DNA of 20,431 nt. Source: UBA6115 sp964629345 (lineage in GTDB: Bacteria; Bacillota; Clostridia; Christensenellales; Aristaeellaceae). The notes under the pieces were generated by a model. It worked only from the letters and a program-made list of their open reading frames with translations, ran no database searches and was not told where the DNA came from. The DNA lies in contig CAZVSG010000034.1 of the NCBI GenBank assembly GCA_964629345.1, forward strand, positions 1-20,431, in the 5' to 3' direction. The position numbers were made by a program, and so were the translations under genes. Below are positions 7,772 through 14,613 of the stretch, one piece after another. Positions within the stretch are counted from its first letter, which is position 1. Every line of letters begins with the position of its first letter.

Positions 7772-8266
7772 ATGCCAGCCATACCCGACTCCCACATCCG
7801 CGCGTTGCGTGCCCTGACGGAAAGGCTTAAAGGTCAGAAAGGGCTGGTCTGGGCGCTGACCGGCAGCACCTCCTTCGCATTACAAGGGATGGACATTCCC
7901 GCGAATGACATCGATGTCGCGGCGGACAGGGACAGCGCCCTGCGCATCGGCGCGCTGCTTAGCGACTGCTGCATCAAACCGGTGGAGGCCGATTCTGCCG
8001 CCAGGTACGTCCGCTCATACTATGGGCAGTTCAGGCTGGAGGGCGTGGAGGTCGACCTGATGGGCGATTCGTGCCGGATGGATCTGAATGGCTCCTGGGC
8101 CGAACCGGCCTTCCTGCCGCCCCTGATCGAGTGGGTCAGCGTCTCCTCCCTGCGGCTTCCGGTCCTGTCCCTGGCCTTTGAGGAGCAGGCCTACCGCCTG
8201 CTGCGGCGGGATGAGCGGGCGGACGCCATCGCCGGCTTTCTGCGCGGCAAGGAGAAGGCAAAGTAA
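7772..8266 (+). CDS. Small nucleotidyltransferase-fold protein
   Basis: A 164-residue protein with the core signature of the polymerase-beta-like nucleotidyltransferase superfamily. ALTGSTSF (28-35) supplies the Gly-Ser motif and NDIDV (45-49) the two metal-binding aspartates (46 and 48). VEVDLMGD (92-99) carries a likely third carboxylate (Asp95). The catalytic triad thus looks intact. The family includes antibiotic adenylyltransferases and toxin-type enzymes, and I cannot say which this is. I saw no partner antitoxin gene. ATG 7772 follows GGAG (7760-7763) at 8 nt. The frame is open further left to 7703, but that would cover parS 2. It is a single gene ended by the hairpin at 8294. Confidence 0.72.
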   Translation: MPAIPDSHIRALRALTERLKGQKGLVWALTGSTSFALQGMDIPANDIDVAADRDSALRIGALLSDCCIKPVEADSAARYVRSYYGQFRLEGVEVDLMGDSCRMDLNGSWAEPAFLPPLIEWVSVSSLRLPVLSLAFEEQAYRLLRRDERADAIAGFLRGKEKAK

Positions 8267-8293
8267 ATATCCAGAAAATACTCATCCATATCT

Positions 8294-8338
8294 CCGCCCG
8301 TCACGCGGCACCGTGAGCGGGCGGTCTGTTCCTTTTCC
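8294..8338 (+). terminator. Intrinsic terminator after the nucleotidyltransferase gene
   Basis: CCGCCCG TCACG (8294-8305) pairs with CGTGA (8312-8316) and CGGGCGG (8318-8324), with a single bulged G at 8317. That makes a 12-bp GC-rich stem with a 6-nt loop. A T-rich stretch with TTCCTTTT follows. Confidence 0.7.
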
Positions 8339-8344
8339 CCCTGC

Positions 8345-8402
8345 CTGAACGATCCGGACGGATTGGGTATCATAGCAATACGTCATTGCCCACTGATCCG
8401 GA
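8345..8402 (+). promoter_or_regulatory. Candidate promoter and flanking repeat for the oxidoreductase operon
   Basis: A possible -10 TATCAT (8368-8373) has a poor -35 CTGAAC (8345-8350) at 17 bp. The octamer GATCCGGA occurs at 8351-8358 and again at 8395-8402, 44 bp apart, on either side of the -10. This could be an operator pair, but each octamer is short and may be chance. Confidence 0.3.
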
Positions 8403-8420
8403 TAACAAAGGGAGGAAACG

Positions 8421-10091
8421 ATGTACAACTTACTGATCGGCGGCGCGGCCGGCCAGGGCGTGGACACTGTCACAGGCGTCCTGGAACGGCTGATCAAGCG
8501 CGCCGGCTGCGGCGTGTTCACCATGCGCGATCTGATGTCGCGCATCCGCGGCGGCCATAATTTTTCCCGTCTGCGCTTTGGACAGGAGGTGCCGCTGTCC
8601 CACACCGAGCGCCTGGACGGCATCATTGCCCTGAACGAGGAGACCCTGGACATCCACCTGAAAGACCTGAAGGACGAAGGCTTCGCCATCGCGGACAGCG
8701 CGGGTTCATCCGATGACCCCCGCGTCATCAGGCTGGACGCGGCTGGCATCGCGAAATCCCTGGGCAACGCGCGCGCTTCCGGCTCCGTGGCGGTCGGCGC
8801 CGCCCTCAAGCTGTTCGGCATTCCGCTGCACAGCGACCTGGCCGGGGAGATCTTCGCGCAAACGCTGCGCGGGGATCTGGTGGACGTCAACGTCAAAGCC
8901 GCGATGGCCGGGTATGCTGCCGTGGAACAGAAATTCCCGACGCTGACGGGCGGCCATGCGCAGGACATGCTGCTCTCGGGGGCCCAGGCGCTGTCGCTGG
9001 GCGCTCTGGCTGCCGGCCTTCAGTTCTACACCGCATACCCGATGTCCCCCTCCACGTCAATCCTGGAGTTTCTGGCCCAGTCTGCGAGGAAAACCGGCAT
9101 TGCCGTCGAGCAGGCCGAGGATGAGATCGCGGCCGTCAACATGGCCATCGGCGCGTCTTTCGCCGGCGCGCGCGCGATGACGGGCACCTCGGGCGGCGGC
9201 TTTTCCCTGATGGTGGAAGCCCTGGGGCTGTCAGGCATCGCGGAGATCCCTCTGGTGGTGGTGGACGCGCAGCGCCCCGGCCCCGCGACCGGCCTGCCCA
9301 CCCGGACGGAGCAGTCCGATCTCCGCTTTGTCATTTCCGCCTCACAGGGGGAGTTTCCCCGCATGGTCATCGCGCTGCGCGGCCATCAGGACGCATATGA
9401 TCAGGCTGCGCGGGCCTTTTACCTGGCGGAGAAGTACCAGATCCCCGTCATCCTGCTGACGGACCAGTTTCTGCAGGACAGCACGGCCACCCTTCCGCTG
9501 CCTGATCCAAACAATGTCAGGGTCTTTGAGCCCGGGGACATTTCCGAAAAAGAGGAGTACGCGCGTTACCGCTTTACGGACAACGGCATCTCCCCGCGGC
9601 TGTTTCCCGGCGATCCCCGGGGCTTTGCCTCCGCTGACTCGGATGAGCACGACCAGCTTGGACACATCATTGAGGATGCCCGGACGCGCGTCATGATGAT
9701 GGACAAGCGCATGGGCAAGCTTGAACTGCTCAGAAAGGAGCTGCAGGAACCTGAGCACATCGGGTCAAGTGACCCTGAGGTCCTCCTGCTGGGCTGGGGG
9801 AGCATGTCCGGTCCCCTCAAGGAAGCAGTCAGCCTGCTTTCCCGGGAAGAGGGCAAACGCTTCGCCGCCCTGGTCTTCGGCGACGTCTGGCCGCTGCCGC
9901 AGCAGCGGCTCATGAAACTCGCCGCAAAAGCCAAAGCGCTGATCAACGTCGAGCAGAATTACACCGGTCAGCTGGGCGGCCTCATCCGCGAGCAGACCGG
10001 CCTTCAGATGAACGCCAGCATCCTCAATTGCGACGGCCGCCAACTGTCCGGCGCACAGATCGCGGACAGGGTCAGAAAGGAGGGCTACTGA
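8421..10091 (+). CDS. 2-oxoacid:acceptor (ferredoxin) oxidoreductase, fused gamma-alpha subunit
   Basis: A 556-residue subunit of a thiamine-diphosphate enzyme that oxidatively decarboxylates a 2-oxoacid to acyl-CoA and reduces ferredoxin. Residues 1-175 form the gamma domain, starting with a GGAAGQGV motif (7-14). Residues about 185-556 form the alpha (pyrimidine-binding) domain with YPMSPST (206-212), a conserved Glu at 234, GTSGGGFSLM (255-264) and GPATGLPTRTEQSDL (287-301). The gamma-alpha fusion matches KorA-type two-subunit enzymes. The 2-oxoglutarate assignment is only likely; branched-chain or aromatic 2-oxoacids are possible. The ATG follows GGGAGG (8411-8416). Its stop overlaps the start of the beta subunit by 1 nt (TGATG). 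There is no ferredoxin domain, so electrons must leave through the beta subunit cluster. Confidence 0.9.
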   Translation: MYNLLIGGAAGQGVDTVTGVLERLIKRAGCGVFTMRDLMSRIRGGHNFSRLRFGQEVPLSHTERLDGIIALNEETLDIHLKDLKDEGFAIADSAGSSDDPRVIRLDAAGIAKSLGNARASGSVAVGAALKLFGIPLHSDLAGEIFAQTLRGDLVDVNVKAAMAGYAAVEQKFPTLTGGHAQDMLLSGAQALSLGALAAGLQFYTAYPMSPSTSILEFLAQSARKTGIAVEQAEDEIAAVNMAIGASFAGARAMTGTSGGGFSLMVEALGLSGIAEIPLVVVDAQRPGPATGLPTRTEQSDLRFVISASQGEFPRMVIALRGHQDAYDQAARAFYLAEKYQIPVILLTDQFLQDSTATLPLPDPNNVRVFEPGDISEKEEYARYRFTDNGISPRLFPGDPRGFASADSDEHDQLGHIIEDARTRVMMMDKRMGKLELLRKELQEPEHIGSSDPEVLLLGWGSMSGPLKEAVSLLSREEGKRFAALVFGDVWPLPQQRLMKLAAKAKALINVEQNYTGQLGGLIREQTGLQMNASILNCDGRQLSGAQIADRVRKEGY

Positions 10092-11036
10092 TGAATCGGC
10101 AGGCATTTCAAACCCGGGAAACAGCCTGGTGCCCGGGCTGCGGGAATTTCGGCATCCTCAGCGCGCTGAAAAACACGCTGGAAGGGCTTGACCTGGACCC
10201 GCATGACGTACTGATCGTCGGCGGCATCGGACAGGCGGCCAAGATGCCCCAATACTTTGAGACCAACAGCTTCTGCGGGCTGCACGGCCGCGCCGTGCCC
10301 GCGGCGGTGGCCGCCAAGATCGTCAACCCCCGCCTCACCGTCATCATCAACTCCGGCGACGGCGACACCTACGGCGAGGGCGGCATCCGCGTGGTGATCG
10401 ATACGGCCACGACGCCGCGGACGTTCTCTCAGGCGCAGGAGATCGTGCGGCGACGGCGACACCTACGGCGAGGGCGGCAACCACTTCATCCACAACATCC
10501 GGCGCAACGTGGACATCACGCACTTTGTCCATGACAACCAGCTCTATGCGCTCACCAAGGGGCAGGCTTCCCCCACCACCATGGAAGGCATGGTGACCCC
10601 CGTCCAGGTGGACGGCAGCAGCGCCATCCCCTTCAATCCCCTGCTCATGGCGCTGGGCGCCGGCGCGGGCTTTGTGGCCCGGGGCTTTTCCGGCAAGCCG
10701 GAGCATCTGGCCGGGCTGATGAAGCGCGCCGTCCGCTACAAGGGCTACGCGCTGGTGGACATCCTGCAGAACTGCGTATCCTTCAACAAACTCAACACCT
10801 ATGCCTGGTACAGCAGCCGCATCCACGAACTGGATGGAAGCCATGATACGGGCGACCTGGCAAAGGCCATGGCGCTGGCGGCCGAATTCGGCGACAGGAT
10901 CCCCATCGGCGTGCTGTATGAAAAGCCGCTGGAGGACTATCGCAGCAAGCATGCCGCGCTCAGGGACGGACAGGTGCTCTCAGGGCGCAGGAACGACCCG
11001 GATGCCCTCGACCGGCTGATGCGCAGTCTCATTTAG
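10091..11036 (+). pseudogene. 2-oxoacid:ferredoxin oxidoreductase beta subunit, frameshifted by a 94-bp insertion
   Basis: The beta subunit carries the thiamine diphosphate site and a 4Fe-4S cluster. The start is clear: an AAAGGAGGG site 7 nt before ATG 10091, then the cluster motif CPGCGNFG (Cys14, Cys17). Frame 1 runs to the diphosphate-binding GDGDTYGEGG (89-98), then enters 62 bp of unrelated sequence and stops at 10534 (147 residues). The true C-terminal part resumes in another frame with HFIHNIRRN and continues through LYALTKGQASPTT to the stop at 11036. Removing 94 bp restores one 283-residue frame, the usual length for the family. As given, the gene cannot make a whole protein: the Mg-TPP motif is split from the asparagine that should follow. 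A downstream GTG (10509) could start only a C-terminal piece. It is either a real mutation or an assembly error. Confidence 0.85.
10354..10479 (+). repeat. 32-bp direct repeat bracketing a 62-bp insert in the beta-subunit gene
   Basis: The 32 bases at 10354-10385 recur exactly at 10448-10479, an offset of 94 bp. Flanking bases differ on both sides. The 62 bp between (10386-10447) bear no likeness to the expected gene sequence but remain open in the upstream frame, with codon use like that of real genes here. Because 94 is not a multiple of three, the gene is shifted. Confidence 0.95.
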
Positions 11037-11057
11037 CGGCACGGTCACCAAAGACAA

Positions 11058-11090
11058 GACGCCTCCCGCAAAACGGAGGCGTCATGATTT
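11058..11090. terminator. Bidirectional terminator between oxidoreductase operon and immunity-like gene
   Basis: GACGCCTCC (11058-11066) pairs perfectly with GGAGGCGTC (11075-11083) around an 8-nt loop. ATGATTTTG follows on the plus strand, and TTGTCTTTGG follows when read on the minus strand. It lies between two convergent genes and probably serves both. Confidence 0.75.
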
Positions 11091-11121
11091 TGTCAAAACC
11101 CGGCCATCGAAGCCTGATGAT

Positions 11122-11634
11122 TTATGCCGGATCGGGTTCGTTCCCCGCCGCTTCCCGCAGCGCGGAAACCATGTCCGCAAAGACCTCCTCAGCGACGCGG
11201 TCATAGGTTTCCGGGCTTGCCTTTATACCCAGGCGGTCATAGGCGACGGCTGCCGCGCCGTAGAAAGCGGCGCCCAGCGCATGGACCGGTACATGGATGC
11301 TGGACGCGGCCTGGCCCACAGCGCGGGCCGCCGCCTGCACGACGGGAAAATCCTCGTTTTCCCTCGCGGCGGCATGCGCCTCATTGAGGATGATATTTTT
11401 TATACAGGGCAGTTTGACCAGGCCCTGCAGCCAATCCCTCGCGGCCAGAAGCGCGTGGCGCGGCCGCTCATCGCCCGGGCGGTGCTTCTCATAAATGGGC
11501 AGAATGTGCGTTTCCGCGTAATCCATGCACCAGGTTGCGATGGTCTTCCTGCTCTGGGTCTGGATCAGCGCCATCAGCGAGAGGATATTCGGCGAATCCG
11601 TCGAACCGAGCATTTTTCGTGGTTTCTTAGCCAT
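11122..11634 (-). CDS. Putative immunity protein-like protein (Imm-5-like)
   Basis: A 170-residue, Ala-rich, probably helical soluble protein. Two segments recall the family annotated as putative immunity proteins: DERPRHALLAARDWLQG (55-71) and a long Ala-rich stretch (about 99-130) containing AVGQAASSIHVPVHALGAA. The match is from memory of the family pattern, not a search. Family members are named for neighbourhood with polymorphic toxins or bacteriocins, but their biochemical role is not established. No toxin gene is visible here, so it is an orphan. There is no signal peptide or membrane segment. The ATG at 11634 has only a weak upstream purine-rich sequence (GAGAGATGGATG) as ribosome site. 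It converges on the oxidoreductase operon and shares its terminator. Confidence 0.62.
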   Translation of the reverse strand: MAKKPRKMLGSTDSPNILSLMALIQTQSRKTIATWCMDYAETHILPIYEKHRPGDERPRHALLAARDWLQGLVKLPCIKNIILNEAHAAARENEDFPVVQAAARAVGQAASSIHVPVHALGAAFYGAAAVAYDRLGIKASPETYDRVAEEVFADMVSALREAAGNEPDPA

Positions 11635-11790
11635 TGTTGTTCACATCCATCTCTCTTTCAATCAAACACGCATAAATCCGCACAGTTATGATCCGCCGGG
11701 TCAGCAGCGTTCCCTGCGGGCTGCCTTCCCTCTGTCCGGTCAATGCGTTCACGCGCCTTTTCAATAATCGATCCCATTGCACGTATCGAG

Positions 11791-11806
11791 TGTTTCACGT
11801 GAAACA
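11791..11806. promoter_or_regulatory. parS: parS site 3 (ParB-binding centromere)
   Basis: This is a perfect palindrome, TGTTTCACGTGAAACA, identical to parS 1. It lies 4058 bp beyond parS 2 and, like the others, between genes: 156 bp before the immunity-like start and 165 bp before the isomerase start. Confidence 0.93.
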
Positions 11807-11847
11807 TCCCGCACATGACTGCAAGAGGGGAAACAGCCATCCGTCAG

Positions 11848-11879
11848 TGAGAAGTACGGCATCATCAACGTACTTATCA
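11848..11879. promoter_or_regulatory. Interrupted dyad, likely operator of the isomerase gene
   Basis: TGAGAAGTACG (11848-11858) and CGTACTTATCA (11869-11879) are inverted copies matching at 10 of 11 positions, separated by 10 bp. The arms are 21 bp apart, two helical turns, so both face the same side of the DNA, as for a dimeric regulator. It lies about 50 bp upstream of overlapping -10-like hexamers TATGAT (11929-11934) and TATATT (11934-11939), which lack a recognisable -35. That arrangement would suit an activator-dependent promoter. The bound protein is unknown. Confidence 0.6.
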
Positions 11880-11971
11880 AGAAACCGTGACGATTCGGCA
11901 AGATGCGGGGATGGGCGGAAAAGGGGTGTATGATATATTAACCACAAAGATACAAATAGCGGGAGGTCCTT

Positions 11972-13468
11972 ATGGAAACAAGAAAAGCAAAAACGGCGAG
12001 GATCGGGCTTTACAGCGCCGGGCTGAAAGCATATTGGCCCCAGTTTGAGGGCCTTCGGGAAAGGCTGGAAGGGTATAACAGGTTCATTGAGGACCGGCTC
12101 GGCCGGTGGGGACAGGTCTTCAACTTCGGCCTTGTGGATGAGGAGACCAAAGCCCGGGAGGCCGGCGAGTACTTCAACGCGAACAATGTGGACATCCTGT
12201 TCGCGCACAGCGCGACCTACTTCACCAGTTCCTGCGTCCTTCCCATCCACCAGATCTGCGGCGCTTTCACGGTGATGCTCAACCTTCAGCCCGGGGCGCA
12301 GATGAACTACGGCGAAACGGGCACGGGCGAATGGCTTGCCTTCTGCGTGGGCTGCCCGGTGCCGGAGGCCAGCAACGCCTTTGAGCGGGCCGGCATCCCG
12401 CTTCACTACGTCAACGGCCTGCTGGGGCTTGACGTGACGCCGATCATGTCAAAGGCGGATGAGAACACCGCGCACCGGCCGGAAGCGCAGCGCGCCTGGC
12501 GGAAGATCGGGCAGTGGGCACTGGCCGCCGGTGCAGTGCGCTCCCTGAAATCATCCCGCTTCGGATTCCTCGGCAACTGTTACAGCGGCATGCTGGATAT
12601 GTACAGTGATTTCGCGATGCTGCAGTCCCAGGCGGGGATCCATGTCGAGCTGCTGGAAATGTGCGACCTTGACAGGCATCTGCGTCTGGTGACCCAGGAG
12701 GAAGTCGATGAAAAGATCAGGGAAGTCGGGCATTTTTTCCAGATCAGCGGCGACTCGCCCTCTGACCCCATCGCCCGCAGGCCGACAAAGGAGCAGCTGG
12801 AGTGGTCCTGCCGCGTCGCCGCGGCGCAGGAACGGCTGGTCCGCGAAAGCAAGCTGGACGCGCTGAGCTATTATTACCACGGTGCGGAAGGAAATGAATA
12901 CGAAAAGCTGCAGTCCGGCTTCATCGTCGGCCATTCGCTTCTGACGGCGGCGGGCGTCCCCTGCGCGGGCGAAGGGGACATCAAGACCTGCATCGCCATG
13001 AAGCTGTGCGACCTTCTGGGGAAGGGCGGCAGCTATTCCGAGATCGTCGCGATGGACTATCTGAGGGGAACCATGCTCATCGGGCATGACGGACCCTTCC
13101 ATATCCTCATTTCCGACGGCAAGCCCATCCTGCGGGGCATGGGGATCTATCACGGCAAGCACGGCAGCGGAGTCTCGGTCGAAGCCAACGTGATATCGGG
13201 GCCTGTGACGACCCTCGGGCTGACCCAACTGCGCAACGGGAAACTGCGCCTGATCGCGAGCCAGGGAGAAGCGAAAAAATACCCGATCCTCACGATCGGG
13301 AATACGCAGACGCACATCGACTTCGGCATGGATCCGGATTCCTACATGGACGAGTGGTTCAAGGCATCCCCCACGCATCACTGCGCCCTCTCCCTCGGGC
13401 ATAATGCGGAGCTCTTTGAAATGGCCGCGGAACTGATGGGCATCGAGTTCATCCGCGTCGGGAAATGA
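11972..13468 (+). CDS. L-fucose/L-arabinose isomerase family protein
   Basis: A 498-residue cytoplasmic protein of the superfamily of metal-dependent aldose-ketose isomerases that includes FucI and AraA. Length and motif order fit the AraA-like branch. Candidate metal ligands are Glu306 (HGAEGN), Glu334 (AGEGD), His372 (GHDGP) and His470 (SPTHH), placed like Glu306/Glu333/His350/His450 of E. coli AraA. The N-terminal Rossmann-like region starts IGLYSAGLKAYW (11-22). A true L-rhamnose isomerase is encoded at the window's end, so this enzyme likely handles another sugar or deoxysugar in the same diet. The ATG follows GGGAGG (11961-11966). It has its own operator region and converges with the AraC-type gene, 23 bp between stops. 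Family is firm; substrate is not determined. Confidence 0.82.
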   Translation: METRKAKTARIGLYSAGLKAYWPQFEGLRERLEGYNRFIEDRLGRWGQVFNFGLVDEETKAREAGEYFNANNVDILFAHSATYFTSSCVLPIHQICGAFTVMLNLQPGAQMNYGETGTGEWLAFCVGCPVPEASNAFERAGIPLHYVNGLLGLDVTPIMSKADENTAHRPEAQRAWRKIGQWALAAGAVRSLKSSRFGFLGNCYSGMLDMYSDFAMLQSQAGIHVELLEMCDLDRHLRLVTQEEVDEKIREVGHFFQISGDSPSDPIARRPTKEQLEWSCRVAAAQERLVRESKLDALSYYYHGAEGNEYEKLQSGFIVGHSLLTAAGVPCAGEGDIKTCIAMKLCDLLGKGGSYSEIVAMDYLRGTMLIGHDGPFHILISDGKPILRGMGIYHGKHGSGVSVEANVISGPVTTLGLTQLRNGKLRLIASQGEAKKYPILTIGNTQTHIDFGMDPDSYMDEWFKASPTHHCALSLGHNAELFEMAAELMGIEFIRVGK

Positions 13469-13491
13469 CTGAAAGACGGACGTTCTGAGAC

Positions 13492-14373
13492 TTACCGCCG
13501 GTACCAGTTGCTGCGGTAGACGGACGGCGTCACGCCTTCGCGCTTCTTGAAGGTGACGATGAAGTGACTGACGTTGTCCATGCCGACCTGGCCGGCGATC
13601 TGGCTGACGGTGTCCCCGCCGGTGCGCAGCAGCTCCTTGGCGCGGTTGATGCGCGAGGACAGCAGAAAGTCATTGGGCGTATAGCCGGTATACCGCTTGA
13701 ACTGCTTCTGAAAGTAATACTTGTTGATCGAGAAGCGCTCCGCGAGGCTGTCCAGGGTATGCTGTTCCCGAAAATGGTCCAAAAGGAAACTTCGCGCTTT
13801 CATGATGTATTCCGGCATCCCCTCAAGCTCATGCGGCGCGCTGGCGCCCAGGATGCACTGCGTCATCAGCGAGGTGATCAGGGAGGAAGCGAACACGTCG
13901 TTTGAAAAGCTGCTGTCGCCCCTTTCATACAGCCTGAGGATCTGCCGAAGAAGCGAGGCGGCTTCAAACGCGGTCGGCAGCGTGACCACGCTGGAATGAT
14001 TGTTCTGCTGTTCAAACAGCTTGTAATACTGACGGCAGGAGGGCCCGTGGAAATGGATCCACAGGACGTGCCAGTGGCCGGCGCTCGGGTTGGGCCTGTA
14101 ATATTGGGGCCTCATGCAATCGATCCAAAGCGCCTGGCCGGGAAGAACGGCATAGTTCCTGCCGTCATATTCCAGGATGCCTTCGCCGCTTAAGGTGTAC
14201 TTGATCAGGAAAGAGTTCAATCCCTCCCGCCTGGTATAGTAGGCGGGGAAGGCGTAGAAATCGCCCGCTTCCTGGATGTAGGGGATGTTGGCTTTGGTAA
14301 GGCCGGTCGGAGTGACCGTCAGCCAAACGGAATCTGCAGACAGGTCCATCTGATAATCGAGCTTTACCGGCAT
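13492..14373 (-). CDS. AraC family transcriptional regulator of the rhamnose locus
   Basis: A 293-residue regulator with an N-terminal cupin-type ligand-binding domain (about 15-140) and a C-terminal double helix-turn-helix AraC domain (about 190-290). The latter contains TLDSLAERFSINKYYFQKQF and the family segment SQIAGQVGMDNVSHFIVTFKK. Such proteins usually activate sugar operons when the sugar binds the cupin. It is divergent from the rhamnose operon, so it most likely senses L-rhamnose and controls that operon, perhaps also the convergent isomerase. I chose ATG 14373 because AAAGGAAA lies just upstream. An in-frame ATG at 14415 would run into the operator repeats and lacks a good ribosome site. 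The ligand is inferred from neighbours only. Confidence 0.88.
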   Translation of the reverse strand: MPVKLDYQMDLSADSVWLTVTPTGLTKANIPYIQEAGDFYAFPAYYTRREGLNSFLIKYTLSGEGILEYDGRNYAVLPGQALWIDCMRPQYYRPNPSAGHWHVLWIHFHGPSCRQYYKLFEQQNNHSSVVTLPTAFEAASLLRQILRLYERGDSSFSNDVFASSLITSLMTQCILGASAPHELEGMPEYIMKARSFLLDHFREQHTLDSLAERFSINKYYFQKQFKRYTGYTPNDFLLSSRINRAKELLRTGGDTVSQIAGQVGMDNVSHFIVTFKKREGVTPSVYRSNWYRR

Positions 14374-14403
14374 TTCGTTTCCTTTCCTGACCAAGATAGT
14401 GAT

Positions 14404-14431
14404 ATGAAATCGCAATATAGTCAGATGAAAT
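14404..14431. promoter_or_regulatory. Direct-repeat operator, likely AraC-family binding site
   Basis: The heptamer ATGAAAT occurs at 14404-14410 and at 14425-14431, exactly 21 bp apart, and each copy is followed by a G two bases on. Direct half-sites two helical turns apart are the usual target of AraC-family dimers. The downstream copy touches the putative -35 of the rhamnose operon, the position expected for a class II activator. The same DNA is the leader of the regulator gene, so autoregulation is possible. Confidence 0.6.
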
Positions 14432-14458
14432 TGATAAACCCTTGTGATATTATACTAT
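14431..14458 (+). promoter_or_regulatory. Candidate promoter of the rhamnose operon
   Basis: TTGATA (14431-14436), a 16-bp spacer and TACTAT (14453-14458) resemble a sigma-A promoter with a shortened spacer. An alternative -10 is TATACT (14451-14456). The region from 14400 to 14520 is far more AT-rich than its surroundings. Transcription from here would give a leader of about 150 nt before the ATG at 14614, with no structure I can name. Confidence 0.45.
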
Positions 14459-14613
14459 CCAGTTAGGTTGTTGAAAAGGACCCCGGTACAATAATCCGTG
14501 ATATATCCCGCAAATAAACGGAAATTGACCGCCGATCCATCAACGGAAAAACAACGGTTTCCTGCCGTATCAAGGCATGAAAACGAAGTCTCCGGGAGGT
14601 TTAAGGAGCGTCA

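Larger units (their letters stand above)
11635..11971. other. Intergenic region between divergent genes, with parS 3 and an operator dyad
   Basis: These 337 bp separate the minus-strand immunity-like gene from the plus-strand isomerase. Contents from left: about 150 bp with no promoter I can support for the minus-strand gene, parS 3 (11791-11806), a long interrupted dyad (11848-11879), an AT-rich -10-like stretch (11927-11940) and the GGGAGG ribosome site of the isomerase. I see no RNA gene or ORF with coding character in it. Confidence 0.7.

Noticed and set aside
9837..9850. Noc-like palindrome (TTTCCCGGGAA) inside the alpha-subunit gene
   Set aside because: It matches 11 of 14 positions of the Noc consensus, lies in coding DNA, is single, and Noc is mainly known from Bacillus relatives. 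GC-rich coding sequence gives such matches by chance.
14578..14591. Possible catabolite-repression (cre) site before the rhamnose operon
   Set aside because: Only the first half, TGAAAACG, fits the consensus; the second half has several mismatches and there is no dyad.
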